Shown: positions 38,191-47,472 of the stretch, one piece after another
Numbering within the stretch: the first letter of the stretch is position 1
Layout of the letters: each line of letters opens with the position of its first letter
Notes under the pieces: generated by a model
Database searches by the model: none
What the model was told of the DNA's origin: nothing
Seen by the model: only the letters and a program-made list of their open reading frames with translations
Source: Caballeronia sordidicola
GTDB taxonomy: Bacteria > Pseudomonadota > Gammaproteobacteria > Burkholderiales > Burkholderiaceae
DNA: 64,000 nucleotides
NCBI RefSeq assembly: GCF_000729995.1
Contig: NZ_JNFG01000014.1
Location: 62,001-126,000, forward strand
Reading direction: 5' to 3'
Program-made: the position numbers and the translations under genes

Positions 38191-38215
38191 AAAAGCGCGG
38201 CGCTCAAGGCCGCGC
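38191..38215 (-). terminator. terminator of the EthD-like gene
   Basis: A 7-bp GC-rich stem (GCGCGGC 38195-38201 with GCCGCGC 38209-38215) is followed by TTTT on the minus strand, about 70 bp after the EthD-like stop. Confidence 0.6.
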
Positions 38216-38283
38216 GGAGTGATACGAGGGCAAGCAAAGCCGCGACGGAAAACCGCCCGGCTTCATCATTCAATTACTTTCAG

Positions 38284-38607
38284 TCAGCTGCCGGCGCGAA
38301 CGTCGCTGATCTGCACGACCGGCGGAACACCGTCGGGGTAGTAGTTAACGATGTCCGCGGAAAAGGCTTTCGCATGTGGCGAGACCGCGGCGGTGAAGGC
38401 ATCGACGGAATCGAACAGCAGGTGGCCCGCTGCGATATACGTGGGCGAGGAACCTGGCGCGCCGCCCGCGAGTCCTGCATCCGCCGACCAGCCCTTCAAT
38501 GCACCGCCAAGCAAGCCGGTCACCCAGGGCATATGGCTCGTGCAGTAGTAGTCGATATCGAAGGGCGCATTCTCGCGGTACGGATATAAAAAGCTCACCT
38601 TGATCAT
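38284..38607 (-). CDS. EthD family protein
   Basis: The 107-residue protein has the alpha-beta barrel EthD-type pattern: VSFLYPYRENAPFDIDYYCTSHMPWV, with the conserved YxxxHMP element, and SADIVNYYPD at the C terminus. EthD-like proteins accompany ether degradation or act as small dimeric enzymes; the role here is unknown. The ATG at 38607 (MIKVSFLYP) is chosen, since the 60 upstream codons are Arg/Pro-rich and unlike the family. Confidence 0.8.
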   Translation of the reverse strand: MIKVSFLYPYRENAPFDIDYYCTSHMPWVTGLLGGALKGWSADAGLAGGAPGSSPTYIAAGHLLFDSVDAFTAAVSPHAKAFSADIVNYYPDGVPPVVQISDVRAGS

Positions 38608-38901
38608 TGTTCGTTCTCGTAGCTGGAATGGGTTGGCGTCGAGGGCGGCGGCCGGAGCCGGAACTTCGCGTGAGGTCAACGCTCCGGACCGGGTTTTGAA
38701 CCTGACTCCAAACTGCGCGTTGGAGCGCTTGTTCGTCACTCCCTGCCGGCGCCCGGCGGTGGCCAAACCCCTCGGCGGCTTTGCCACATTGACGTGCCGG
38801 GCATCACGATAGCATGGCTTGATGACGCCTTGTGCCGCTTGGCGTACGCCGGCGCACGGGTACCCCCAAACGGCCGGCTTTGCGTGTCGGATCAGGACAA
38901 A

Positions 38902-39819
38902 TCAATCGTCGCTCGGCCCGGTCCCGTTCAACACGAGTTCGATGGCATGCGACATCGCGTCCAGCGCTTGTGCGGGTGGAGGCGACGCGCGCCGTTTCGC
39001 CAGCGCGACCGCGCGCCGCGAGAGCAGTGCATAAAGCGCGGCGTGATCGCCGCCGAGGTCTTGCAGCAGCGCCAACTGCTTGATCACAATACTCGCGTCG
39101 CCGCGCGACACCGGACCGGAAAGCGCACCCGGCAACCCCTTTTCGCGCGCGGTTTCAATGGTGCCGGCGAGCATCGGCAGGACTGCGCGCAATGCGTCGT
39201 CCTCGGTGAACCCCAACTCTTTCCAGAGCGTCACTGTCTCCGACAGCGAGCACAGCGCAAAGCTGGCCGCGTAGTGCGCGGCGGCGTGGTAGAGCAGACG
39301 GCCGCCTGGCGGGATGGATAGCGGATGGCAGCCCAGAGCCTGGACCAACGCGGTCAGCGTGTCGTGCAAGGGCCCGCTCGCTTCGATCGTGACCGAACAA
39401 CCTGCAATGCGCGTCTGGTCGCTCGGCAAACCGCCAAACAGGAACAACGGATGGAATCCGCCGATGTCCGCACCCTGCGCCGCGACCGAAGCAAGGACAT
39501 CGACAGGGGTGGCGCCGCTGCAATGCACGACCGCCTTTGCACCCACGTGGGCATGATCCAGCCGCAAAGCGTTCGCCGTCGCACCGATGGCGTCGTCCGG
39601 AACGGTTAAAAATACGATATCGGCATGTTGTGTGACTGCGCTGGCGTTATCGGCGACCAGACATTCCGGCAAATCACCGGCGAATTCGTGTGCCGATGTC
39701 GCCGAGCGGCTCGATATTGCGGTAACCGGATAGCCCGCGCGCGACCAGACGGCCGCGAGACAGCGTGCGAGACGCCCCGCGCCGACGAAGCCCAAACGGG
39801 GCATCGTTGAAAAAGGCAT
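38902..39819 (-). CDS. Rossmann-fold DUF2520 protein
   Basis: The 305-residue protein begins with an NAD(P)-binding Rossmann motif (LGFVGAGRLARCLAAVW) and carries the DUF2520 C-terminal helical domain (GGRLLYHAAAHYAASF, LGFTEDDALRAVLPML). HCSGATPVDVL, near residue 100, is typical. The fold resembles ketopantoate reductase or F420-dependent oxidoreductases; the substrate is unknown. A GGAGC ribosome site precedes ATG 39819. Confidence 0.85.
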   Translation of the reverse strand: MPFSTMPRLGFVGAGRLARCLAAVWSRAGYPVTAISSRSATSAHEFAGDLPECLVADNASAVTQHADIVFLTVPDDAIGATANALRLDHAHVGAKAVVHCSGATPVDVLASVAAQGADIGGFHPLFLFGGLPSDQTRIAGCSVTIEASGPLHDTLTALVQALGCHPLSIPPGGRLLYHAAAHYAASFALCSLSETVTLWKELGFTEDDALRAVLPMLAGTIETAREKGLPGALSGPVSRGDASIVIKQLALLQDLGGDHAALYALLSRRAVALAKRRASPPPAQALDAMSHAIELVLNGTGPSDD

Positions 39820-40037
39820 GGTTGTTGCTCCGTAGAAATGCTGCGATGCACGTTTCGCGATCGCGGCGCAGAATGAAGTATCGCGCAACCGTGTTGCGCC
39901 ATAAAAAACGGCGTGGAACTCCGCCGCTAATTAGTTTTGCGAGGCTCGAGCAAACTTGCGTTCCGGGCCTGAACAGTCAGGGTTGGTCTTTTGGCCGATG
40001 TGTGCCAGTGCTTGTTTTGCAACGTTTGGGGGTCGCC

Positions 40038-40199
40038 ATGAGTATTTTTGCGTATCGGAAACACCTGCGTTTTCTCAGCCAGACACATCGGCGCCAGTGG
40101 TGGGATCAGCGCAAGCGGCTGACGCCCCGGGTCAGGATCAGCGGGGCATACGTGCCACCCAGCGTCACTCGCGAGTTCGCGTACGTGAAGGTGGGCTGA
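40038..40199 (+). CDS. possible small basic protein (53 aa)
   Basis: An ATG at 40038 with GGGGG eight bases upstream opens a 53-codon frame. The peptide is Arg/Lys/Trp-rich (14 basic residues) and not recognised. A hairpin with a following T run lies about 50 bp downstream (40250-40292), consistent with a short transcript. A longer frame in phase starts at 39765 but overlaps the DUF2520 gene start. Confidence 0.35.
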   Translation: MSIFAYRKHLRFLSQTHRRQWWDQRKRLTPRVRISGAYVPPSVTREFAYVKVG

Positions 40200-40249
40200 G
40201 CGGGTGATTCGAATCCCGTTTGCCTGAAAAAGCAGCACGCTTTGAAGAT

Positions 40250-40292
40250 GCCCCGTTCGACGCTTTCCGGTCGGCGGGGCTTTCCATTTTTT
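40250..40292 (+). terminator. probable terminator
   Basis: GCCCCG (40250-40255) pairs with CGGGGC (40275-40280), with partial extension of the stem, and a CTTTCCATTTTTTT tract follows on the plus strand. Confidence 0.6.
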
Positions 40293-40311
40293 TGGGCGCT
40301 AAAAGCAAATT

Positions 40312-40326
40312 GTAATGAATCATTAC
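40312..40326. promoter_or_regulatory. AT-rich palindrome, candidate operator
   Basis: GTAATGA and TCATTAC are perfect inverted copies around a single A. The site lies about 270 bp upstream of the PXPV-repeat gene; its use as an operator is a guess from symmetry alone. Confidence 0.3.
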
Positions 40327-40596
40327 TTTGGTGACATTCGGCATCGCGTCCGGACACTGGCAGCCAAACGGCGGCTTTCTCAGCAAACCCTTAATCCATC
40401 TCGTTAAGCCTGTGCGCCAAGGCTGGCGCGGCTATCCGCCTGCTTGAAATTCGACAGACAAAACCCACTTTTAGGACTGTAGATATTGCAATTTGCAACA
40501 AATGCTTAAGGTGGGATTCAGGGTTTTTAGCTACATTGAATGCATGTCGTTGCGGTAACCGGTCGTGTGTACAGGACCGCGGCGAGGAGAAGAAAA

Positions 40597-40917
40597 GTGA
40601 AAAAGATAGTGCAGGTTCTGGCTGCTGCCGCACTCGGCGTAGGCCTTGTGAGCGCCGCGCAGGCGCACGTTTCGGTGGGTATTGGCATTGGGGTGCCGGC
40701 TTATCCCGTCTACGCGGCCCCGCCGCCACCGGTGTATTACGCGCCGGGCCCGGTCGTCTATGCGCCGCCGCCCGTGGTCTACGCACCGCCGCCCGTTATA
40801 GTTGGCGGCTATTACGGTGGAGGTCCGTACTACCGTGGTCATTACCGTGGCTACGGGTACGGATACCATGGCGGATATCGCGGCTACCACGGTGGTTATG
40901 GCGGCTGGCGCCATTGA
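40597..40917 (+). CDS. secreted PXPV-repeat protein
   Basis: The 106-residue protein starts with GTG at 40597 behind an AGGAGA site six bases upstream. A signal peptide (KKIVQVLAAAALGVGLVSAAQA) is followed by Pro/Tyr/Val repeats of the APPPPVYYAPGP-VVYAPPP type and a Gly/Tyr/His-rich tail. It resembles the PXPV-repeat exported proteins common in Burkholderiaceae. The tail repeats GYRGYHGGYGG are low-complexity; function is unknown, with the cell surface or periplasm as likely location. An ATG at 40540 in frame is less likely. Confidence 0.75.
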   Translation: MKKIVQVLAAAALGVGLVSAAQAHVSVGIGIGVPAYPVYAAPPPPVYYAPGPVVYAPPPVVYAPPPVIVGGYYGGGPYYRGHYRGYGYGYHGGYRGYHGGYGGWRH

Positions 40918-40974
40918 GATTTCCAGGCATTACTGGGTCGGTTTAGCCGAGTATTTGACTATCGGATTGGCTGC

Positions 40975-41024
40975 AAAACAGCGCAACGCTGGCGTCTAGT
41001 CAGGTTGCGCTGTTTTCTTTTTGC
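40975..41024 (+). terminator. terminator of the PXPV-repeat gene
   Basis: A perfect 13-bp stem (40975-40987 with 41004-41016) and a T-rich tail follow 57 bp after the stop codon. Confidence 0.85.
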
Positions 41025-41144
41025 GGCGGGATTCTTCAACAGCCACTCGGATCAAGGCGGCCACGTTGGCCATGTGGTCAGCTTTCCAAACGCTCCACGA
41101 TGCTGGGACAATAGAGGCTCCTCAACCGCCGCCTTTGAGTCCCG

Positions 41145-42110
41145 ATGTCAATCCTTCCCGCACCCACCTACGCTGACGTCGCCGACGCAGCAGAACGTAT
41201 TGCCGGCGCTGCGCATCGCACGCCCGTGATGACTTCCCGCACCGCCGACTCGCTCACTGGCGCGAACCTGTTCTTCAAGTGCGAGAACTTCCAGCGCATG
41301 GGCGCTTTCAAGTTCCGGGGTGCGTTCAACGCGATCTCGCATTTCTCCGAGTCCCAGCGCCAGGCCGGCGTCCTGACGTATTCATCGGGCAATCACGCGC
41401 AGGCAATCGCGCTGTCGGCGCGCATTGCCGGCATCAAGGCAACCATCATCATGCCGGAGGACGCGCCGGCCGCGAAGATGGAAGCCACGCGGGGTTACGG
41501 CGGCGAAGTGATTACGTACGACCGGTACACGGAGAATCGCGAGGAGATAGGCGCGAGGCTCGCGCAAGAGCGCGGCATGACGCTGATTCCACCCTACGAC
41601 CATCCGCATGTGATCGCGGGGCAGGGGACGTCGGCGAAAGAGCTTATCGAAGAAACCGGGCCGCTGGATTATCTGTTCGTGTGTCTGGGCGGCGGAGGTT
41701 TGATCGCCGGGTGCGCGCTGGCGGCGGCCGAGCTGAGTCCGTCATGCACGGTGATCGGCGTGGAGCCGGAGGCGGGCAACGACGCGCAGCAGTCGCTCGA
41801 ACGCGGCGAGATCGTTCATATAGAGGTGCCGCGCACGATTGCCGACGGCGCCGCTTCCACGCATGTGGGTGAATACAACTTTCCGATCCTGAAGCGCCTC
41901 GTGGATCGGGTCGTCACCGTGAGCGACGATCAGCTCGTGCAGACCATGAAGTTCTTCGCGCAGCGCATGAAGATGGTGGTCGAGCCAACGGGTTGTCTGG
42001 CTGCGGCCGCCGTGCTGCAGAACATCGTGCCGGTGAAGGGCAAGCGGGTGGGCGTGCTGGTCAGCGGCGGCAATGTCGACCTCGCGCGGTACGCTCAATT
42101 CCTCGCATGA
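41145..42110 (+). CDS. threonine/serine dehydratase-like PLP enzyme
   Basis: The 321-residue fold-type II PLP enzyme has the cofactor lysine Lys56 in GAFKFRGAFN, the substrate loop SSGNHAQA near 85, and the phosphate-binding GGGGLIAG near 185. It lacks the C-terminal ACT regulatory domain of biosynthetic IlvA, so it belongs to the catabolic/serine-racemase-like branch. The substrate could be threonine, serine or 3-hydroxyaspartate; sequence alone does not decide. It converges with the LysE gene. Confidence 0.88.
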   Translation: MSILPAPTYADVADAAERIAGAAHRTPVMTSRTADSLTGANLFFKCENFQRMGAFKFRGAFNAISHFSESQRQAGVLTYSSGNHAQAIALSARIAGIKATIIMPEDAPAAKMEATRGYGGEVITYDRYTENREEIGARLAQERGMTLIPPYDHPHVIAGQGTSAKELIEETGPLDYLFVCLGGGGLIAGCALAAAELSPSCTVIGVEPEAGNDAQQSLERGEIVHIEVPRTIADGAASTHVGEYNFPILKRLVDRVVTVSDDQLVQTMKFFAQRMKMVVEPTGCLAAAAVLQNIVPVKGKRVGVLVSGGNVDLARYAQFLA

Positions 42111-42120
42111 TCCGGTGACG

Positions 42121-42798
42121 TCATAACGTCTGCGCACCCTTCAGGATCAGGTCGTGATAGCCGTTGACGATCACGCTGTAGGCGAAGTACGCGAACAACA
42201 CTGCCGATAAAACGTGGCAAGCGCGCAGCAACGCGGCCCCTGCGCGTTTGCGGCCGTGGCTGGCGAGCGTGCAGATGAAAAGCGTCCAGGCGAGGCCGCC
42301 GCAAAAGAAGCCGATGAGAAACACCGATGCGCTTACCGGGCCCGTTGCTCCGGCTTTCGCGATCAGCGCGCCGCCCACGGCCGCGAACCAGAGGATGGCG
42401 CTTGGTGAAGACACGGCGAGCAGGGTGCCGCGCATGAAGCTGCGCAGGTGAGAGGGCCGTGGGGTGGGCACAAGATCCGGTTCCCCTTCTACCGGAGGTG
42501 CGTACGCTGGAAACAGAGCCTCACGCGCCATTTTGAAGGTCAGGAACAGCAGTACGATCGCGCCGCCTATCCATACGACCCAGCGCACGGTATCGAACTG
42601 GAGTAGCGCAGCCATGCCCGCGAGCGCGAGCGCTGCGTAGACGAGATCGCCGAAACAGGTGCCGAGGCCGATCATCATGCCCGGCTTGAAGCCGTGGGAA
42701 AGCGTCAGCGAGATAATCGCGACGTTTGCGATACCAATATCCAGACACAGCGACAACGACAGAAAAAATCCATCAGACAGCAATGGCAACACGTGCAT
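42121..42798 (-). CDS. LysE family exporter
   Basis: The 225-residue inner-membrane protein has about six hydrophobic helices. It carries the LysE/RhtB family pattern LDIGIANVAIISLTLSHGFKPGMMIGLGTCFGDLVYAALALAG. The exported amino acid is unknown. The start is ATG 42798. A 10-bp hairpin (42831-42854) lies just upstream. Confidence 0.85.
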   Translation of the reverse strand: MHVLPLLSDGFFLSLSLCLDIGIANVAIISLTLSHGFKPGMMIGLGTCFGDLVYAALALAGMAALLQFDTVRWVVWIGGAIVLLFLTFKMAREALFPAYAPPVEGEPDLVPTPRPSHLRSFMRGTLLAVSSPSAILWFAAVGGALIAKAGATGPVSASVFLIGFFCGGLAWTLFICTLASHGRKRAGAALLRACHVLSAVLFAYFAYSVIVNGYHDLILKGAQTL

Positions 42799-42830
42799 CC
42801 CGACTTTCCTTTCTGATCTTTTTATATTGA

Positions 42831-42858
42831 GCGAAGCCGGTTGTCCGGCTTCGCGTTT
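42831..42858. terminator. hairpin between asparaginase and LysE genes
   Basis: A perfect 10-bp stem (GCGAAGCCGG 42831-42840 with CCGGCTTCGC 42845-42854) with loop TTGT lies about 30 bp past the asparaginase stop (minus strand). The T run is only on the plus side, so its efficiency on the minus strand is uncertain. Confidence 0.5.
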
Positions 42859-42883
42859 TCATCCTGCTGCGGCGTGCGGGGTG

Positions 42884-43906
42884 CTAAACGCGTTCGAGCG
42901 GCACCGACACCACCAGCCGTCCCGTCTCGATACCCATCGTGTTGCGCATTGTCGGGTTCCCATAGGCGGCGAGTTTCGCGCGCTGCGTTTCTTGACCGAT
43001 GTCGAGTTGCCCGAGCAGATGCGTAACGATTGCGTAAAGCACTGTCGTGTTGCCGTCCTCCACCTTGACCGCGATGCCTAGGGATCCGCGCGTGCCGGTA
43101 GCGCGCACGCCGATCGCATAGCTCGCATCGGCGCCTACTTTACCTACCAGATCGCCGTCGAAGGCTTGCATCAGCGCGGTACAGAATCGGCCTTCGCCCG
43201 CGACGAGTTCCGGGTACGTCGTCATAGCGCGATAGATGCGGGCCAGGGCTTTCGAGCGCGAGGTGCTTTCGGTATCAGCATCAGCGTCTGCCATCTTCAT
43301 GAACAGCCGGGCGAGCCGATCCAGTGGGAATGCCGGCGTAGGCAAATTGCAACCATCGATAGCCCATTGCACGCCGTCTTCCGGCAGATCGCAGAGTTCG
43401 GCAACGGTTCGTTTCACCCGAACCTGCAATGGATGCTCAGGCAGGTGATAGTCAATCACCGCCTCGCCCAGCGCCTGCACCCCCGCCAGCATGCCCGCAT
43501 GTTTGCCGGAGCAATTGCTGCATACGCCGGTTGGCTTGAAGTCACGCCTGATCCACTCTTTCCAGACTGCATCCGACAAAGGCGCGTGGCCGCCGCATCG
43601 AAGATCGGCCTCGGTGACGTGCGCCTTCGCCAGCATGGCGCGCGTGCGCTCGATGTGACGCGGCTCGCTGTTGTGCGATGCGCACATCAGCGCGAGATCG
43701 GCGTCATCGAAACCGAAGCGGTCCAGCGCCCCGGTTTCCAGCACTGCGAGCGCTTGCGCCGGTTTCGCCGCCGAGCGTGCAAGCGTCATGCGTGACGGGT
43801 CCCCGAACGCGTAGATCACCCGGCCTTCGGCATCGACGACCGCCACGTGCGCGGCGTGCGTGTTTTCAACCAGATTCCCTCGATAAACCGTCGCCGCAAC
43901 GTTCAT
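42884..43906 (-). CDS. L-asparaginase, Rhizobium ReAII-like class
   Basis: The 340-residue protein belongs to the Rhizobium etli-type asparaginases, not the bacterial type I/II fold. The Ser45-x-x-Lys48 pair, Ser77, the zinc-site set Cys132, Lys135 and Cys186 (in [10 protein letters not shown] and DGCNLPTP) are all present. Each lies exactly three residues before its ReAII counterpart (Ser48, Lys51, Cys135, Lys138, Cys189). It would hydrolyse L-asparagine to aspartate and ammonia. The ATG at 43906 overlaps the stop of the UbiD gene (ATGA), which indicates translational coupling. Confidence 0.88.
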   Translation of the reverse strand: MNVAATVYRGNLVENTHAAHVAVVDAEGRVIYAFGDPSRMTLARSAAKPAQALAVLETGALDRFGFDDADLALMCASHNSEPRHIERTRAMLAKAHVTEADLRCGGHAPLSDAVWKEWIRRDFKPTGVCSNCSGKHAGMLAGVQALGEAVIDYHLPEHPLQVRVKRTVAELCDLPEDGVQWAIDGCNLPTPAFPLDRLARLFMKMADADADTESTSRSKALARIYRAMTTYPELVAGEGRFCTALMQAFDGDLVGKVGADASYAIGVRATGTRGSLGIAVKVEDGNTTVLYAIVTHLLGQLDIGQETQRAKLAAYGNPTMRNTMGIETGRLVVSVPLERV

Positions 43907-45510
43907 GAGCGCTTTCCTCCAGAAAAGCCGATTTCGTCCCACAGCGCGTCGACGCGCCGTTTCACCGCGTCGTCCATCGTGATCGGCCGGCCCCATTCGC
44001 GGTCCGTTTCGCCGGGCCATTTGTTGGTGGCATCGAGCCCCATCTTCGATCCCAGCCCCGCCTTCGGCGACGCGAAATCGAGATAGTCGATCGGGGTGTT
44101 ATCGACCAGCACCGTATCGCGCGACGGATCGATACGCGTGGTGATCGCCCAGATCACCTCCTTCCAGTCGCGGATGTTCACGTCGTCGTCCACCACCACG
44201 ATGAACTTTGTATACATGAACTGCCGCAAGAAGCTCCAGACGCCGAACATCACGCGCTTCGCGTGGCCCGGATAACTCTTCTTGATCTGCACGATCGCCA
44301 TTCGATAACTGCAGCCTTCGGGCGGCAGATAGAAGTCGGTGATCTCGGTGAACTGTTTTTGCAGCAGCGGCACGAATACTTCGTTGAGCGCGACGCCGAG
44401 CACGGCCGGTTCGTCGGGCGGTTTGCCTGTATAGGTAGAGTGATAGAGCGCGTCGCGGCGCATGGTGATCTTCTCGACTGTGAAGACCGGGAACCACTCT
44501 TGTTCGTTGTAATAGCCGGTGTGGTCGCCGTACGGGCCTTCGAGCGCGTGTTCGTACTTCGACGACGGAGAATTTATTGGCCGCGGCGGCGCGCCGGCGG
44601 GCAGCGGCGCAACAGGACCGTCCTGTGGATAGATGAAGCCTTCGAGGACGATCTCCGCACGCGCCGGAACCTGCAATGTATCGACGCCCGGCGTAAGACA
44701 TTTCGCCAACTCGGTTCTCGCGCCGCGCAACAACCCGGCAAATTGATACTCGGAAAGCGAGTCCGGCACGGGCGTCACGGCGCCGAGAATGGTGGCCGGA
44801 TCGGCGCCGAGCACCACCGCTACCGGATACGGTTTGCCCGGATTGGCGAGCGCGAACTCGCGGAAATCCAGCGCGCCGCCCCGGTGCGCGAGCCAGCGCA
44901 TGATCAATTTGTTGCGCCCAATCAGTTGCTGCCGATAGATACCCAGGTTCTGCCGCGTCTTGTTCGGGCCGCGCGTGACCGTGAGTCCCCATGTGATCAG
45001 CGGACCGGCGTCGCCGGGCCAGCATGTCTGAATGGGCAGGCGCGCCAGATCGACATCTTGTCCTTCCCACACGATTTCCTGGCAGGGCGGCGAGCTGACG
45101 GTTTTCGGCGCCATGTCCCATACGGCTTTCGCGAGCGACAGCAACTTGCCCGCGTCCTTCAATCCCTTGGGCGGCTCGGGTTCCTTGAGCGCCGATAACA
45201 ATCGGCCAACGTCGCGCAACGACTCAAGCGCGGCTTTATCGCTGAGAAGACTGGGGTCGGCTGCCGCTTGAGCTTCCGTCTCGATACCCATGCCGAGCGC
45301 CACGCGCCGTGGCGTACCGAACAGGTTGGCCAGCACGGGCATGGTATGTCCCGTCGGCGCCTGAAACAGCAGGGCGGGTCCTCCCGAACGCAGCACGCGA
45401 TCCGAGAGTTCAGTCATTTCAAGGACGGGCGATACCGGCTGTCTGATACGGCGCAATTCGCCGAGCGTTTCGAGGCGGGCGGTGAAGTCGCGCAGGTCTT
45501 TGTATTTCAT
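43903..45510 (-). CDS. ubiD: UbiD family decarboxylase
   Basis: The 535-residue prenylated-FMN-dependent decarboxylase resembles 4-hydroxy-3-polyprenylbenzoate decarboxylase of ubiquinone synthesis. Family elements visible include the RRVALGMG region, [28 protein letters not shown] (cofactor region), the glutamate-rich substrate site and the late [19 protein letters not shown]. It is longer than E. coli UbiD (497 residues). It starts at ATG 45510 and is coupled to the asparaginase gene; no ubiX partner lies next to it. Confidence 0.93.
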   Translation of the reverse strand: MKYKDLRDFTARLETLGELRRIRQPVSPVLEMTELSDRVLRSGGPALLFQAPTGHTMPVLANLFGTPRRVALGMGIETEAQAAADPSLLSDKAALESLRDVGRLLSALKEPEPPKGLKDAGKLLSLAKAVWDMAPKTVSSPPCQEIVWEGQDVDLARLPIQTCWPGDAGPLITWGLTVTRGPNKTRQNLGIYRQQLIGRNKLIMRWLAHRGGALDFREFALANPGKPYPVAVVLGADPATILGAVTPVPDSLSEYQFAGLLRGARTELAKCLTPGVDTLQVPARAEIVLEGFIYPQDGPVAPLPAGAPPRPINSPSSKYEHALEGPYGDHTGYYNEQEWFPVFTVEKITMRRDALYHSTYTGKPPDEPAVLGVALNEVFVPLLQKQFTEITDFYLPPEGCSYRMAIVQIKKSYPGHAKRVMFGVWSFLRQFMYTKFIVVVDDDVNIRDWKEVIWAITTRIDPSRDTVLVDNTPIDYLDFASPKAGLGSKMGLDATNKWPGETDREWGRPITMDDAVKRRVDALWDEIGFSGGKRS

Positions 45511-45779
45511 CGGCTAAAGAGAAGGGGGCCTGCGGAAAGCGCGGACTGCGCCAGCAGACGACAGCGGCTGGACAGAGGCTGATATGGCAGCTCAAGCCCC
45601 TTGCGAGGAATTTCCGCGCGCGGGCGATTGTCGATTTTACCTGTGTCGACGTCGGTACGTCAGAGCACATAACGGCACAATTCCGGCGTTTCCGCTGGAA
45701 AGTGGCTTGGCAGGCCGTTCTTGCCGTCCTGAACAGTGTTTATAATTACTGAAAGTAATAGCTTTTACATTTACCAGCA

Positions 45780-45807
45780 TTGACGGATCATTTGAGCCTG
45801 CTAGAAT
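45780..45807 (+). promoter_or_regulatory. sigma-70-like promoter
   Basis: TTGACG (45780-45785), a 16-bp spacer and TAGAAT (45802-45807) form a near-consensus promoter pointing toward the transglycosylase gene. A start site near 45814 would give a leader of roughly 350 nt. Confidence 0.55.
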
Positions 45808-45923
45808 CCTTTGGCATTGACAACACCAATTGAAACTTTTTACCACTGCCTCAGGTCTTTTGAAACGACGCGACTCGTCACCTGCGCCGGATAGTCCGGT
45901 GAATCAAGGCTTTGGTTTTCTCG

Positions 45924-45948
45924 CCGGCGCCCTTCTTCGCCGGTTTTT
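45924..45948 (+). terminator. terminator-like hairpin in the leader
   Basis: CCGGCG (45924-45929) pairs with CGCCGG (45938-45943) and is followed by T5. With the promoter at 45780 it would define a transcript of about 135 nt, either a small RNA or an attenuator. Confidence 0.5.
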
Positions 45949-46160
45949 CGCGTGGTGACCTGTGTGCGCGCCCTGGCATGTCCTTCGTGCCGCGCGCACC
46001 CGGAAAACGTAATGTTCCGGTCAGGTCTCCCCAACGGTTTGTGCCGTTTTCCCGATACCGCTCGTGAGTAACTCAGAGCTGGCGGTGTCGATTTCTGCGT
46101 GGTGGACCAGTTTTTAGGGTTTTCATCTGCGGAAATCATGCAATTTGGGAGATCCATCCA

Positions 46161-47318
46161 ATGAATGCTTGGTTGTCGTGGCGTCCCGACGCAGGCCTCG
46201 CGCTTTTTCTACGCGCTGTGCTGCGTCGCGCCAAACATATGAGCCTGACGGTTTTCAGCCTGGTCGGTTGCGCCGCTGTGGTGACCGCGCTGGCACTCTG
46301 GCTGCTGCCAGCCTGGCGCGGCTCCATCGCCGCCAAACTCATGCCCCTCGTCTCGGCCGCGGTACAAGCCGGTCCGGCCCGGTTGCTCTCCGGACAACCT
46401 TTCCCCCCTTTCGCGATCGGTCATCAGCGTGAAGAGGAGTTGCGCAACGGCGAGCCGGTCTCGCTCGGCGCATCAGCCAGCGACGACGACAGCGCGCGCA
46501 AGCTCACCGGCGGCCTGAGTCTCGCCGTGTCGCCGAACGGGCTCGATCCCCGCACGTTGCCGACCGTTTCGACGCTCGCCAGCGCGATTTCCTCGCAGCG
46601 GGTGGTAGCCGATGCCCGCGACGACCGTGTACTCGTGTCAGATCGTGAGCAGAACCTGGTGGCGAACTTCATTGCGCGGCGTTATCACGTGGCGCAGGAC
46701 CCGGTCAGTGAGCTTGTAAAAGCGGCTTTCGATACCGGCCGTGAGGTCGGCCTCGATCCTCTGCTGCTGCTGTCCGTCATGGCGATCGAATCGGGTTTCA
46801 ATCCGTATGCTGAAAGCGGTGTGGGTGCTCAAGGGTTGATGCAGGTGATGTCGAAGGTTCACTCGGACAAATTCCAGTACTTCGGCGGCTCGCACGCGGC
46901 GCTCGAGCCCCTCGCGAATATCAAGGTCGGTGCGCTGGTGTTGAAGGATTGCATCGCGCGTGGCGGTTCGGTGGCGGGTGGATTGCGTTTTTACGTGGGT
47001 TCGACGGCACAGGACGACGGCGGTTACGGTGCAAAGGTGCTTGCTGAACGTGGACGCTTGCGTGATGTAGCGCGCGGCCGCAATGTGCCGATCATTACGC
47101 CGCAAGCGCCGGCGCCGTCTGCGCCCAAGCAAGTGGTGGCATCGGCTTCGCCCTCAAACACTGGAACGAGTGAAAAACGGGTGCACGTGACACTTGCCGG
47201 TGCTCCGGTGATCACGGCTCCGGCCAAGTCGTCTGCGCCGCAAGCCAGCGACCGCAACGATACCGACGACACGGACGCGCAAGCGAAGCACGTAGCTTCG
47301 ACGGAGTTCGGCGCTTAA
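46161..47318 (+). CDS. membrane-anchored lytic transglycosylase (SLT family)
   Basis: The 385-residue protein has an N-terminal membrane segment (residues 28-50), a linker, and a lysozyme-like transglycosylase domain from about 165 to 295. The catalytic Glu210 is in MAIESGFNPYAES, followed by GAQGLMQV and the YFGGSHAALEPLANIKVG helix. It would cleave peptidoglycan glycan strands in the periplasm while held in the inner membrane. The C-terminal 80 residues are Ala/Pro/Ser-rich and probably unstructured. The start ATG 46161 follows an untranslated leader of about 350 nt. Confidence 0.85.
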   Translation: MNAWLSWRPDAGLALFLRAVLRRAKHMSLTVFSLVGCAAVVTALALWLLPAWRGSIAAKLMPLVSAAVQAGPARLLSGQPFPPFAIGHQREEELRNGEPVSLGASASDDDSARKLTGGLSLAVSPNGLDPRTLPTVSTLASAISSQRVVADARDDRVLVSDREQNLVANFIARRYHVAQDPVSELVKAAFDTGREVGLDPLLLLSVMAIESGFNPYAESGVGAQGLMQVMSKVHSDKFQYFGGSHAALEPLANIKVGALVLKDCIARGGSVAGGLRFYVGSTAQDDGGYGAKVLAERGRLRDVARGRNVPIITPQAPAPSAPKQVVASASPSNTGTSEKRVHVTLAGAPVITAPAKSSAPQASDRNDTDDTDAQAKHVASTEFGA

Positions 47319-47378
47319 AGGCATGTGTTAGTAACAGAAGCAGGGCGCCCGGGCTGTCAATCGCAGGCTGGGTCAGAC

Positions 47379-47416
47379 AAAAAAGCCGTTCCAACGTAAG
47401 TTGGAACGGCTTTTTT
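47379..47416. terminator. strong bidirectional terminator (17-bp stem)
   Basis: A perfect 17-bp stem (47379-47395 with 47400-47416), loop GTAA, with A6 and T6 flanks, lies between the converging transglycosylase (+) and aminotransferase (-) genes. It is nearly identical to the hairpin at 36500. Confidence 0.92.
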
Positions 47417-47472
47417 GCTTCTGCTTTGCTGCGAGATCCGCTGATAGATCAGGACCGCCTCGAATCCGCGGT

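Larger units (their letters stand above)
40200..40596. other. intergenic region upstream of the PXPV protein
   Basis: It holds a terminator at 40250-40292, a palindrome GTAATGA-A-TCATTAC at 40312-40326 and an AT-rich stretch (40440-40540) that probably contains the promoter of the PXPV-repeat gene. No gene is supported. Confidence 0.45.
45511..46160. other. long leader/intergenic region upstream of the lytic transglycosylase gene
   Basis: This 650-bp region has no convincing gene; minus-strand frames at 45637-45846 and 45840-46157 lack ribosome sites and family likeness. It contains a good plus-strand promoter (45780-45807) about 350 bp before the transglycosylase start and a terminator-like hairpin at 45924-45948. 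The result could be a short RNA or an attenuated leader. Confidence 0.45.

Noticed and set aside
40198..40216. A tRNA T-arm-like sequence (GGGTGATTCGAATCCCG)
   Set aside because: It is a short palindrome with an incorrectly paired T stem; no acceptor, D or anticodon arm is nearby.
45840..46157. A 105-codon minus-strand frame in the transglycosylase leader
   Set aside because: It has no ribosome site and overlaps the promoter and hairpin read on the other strand.
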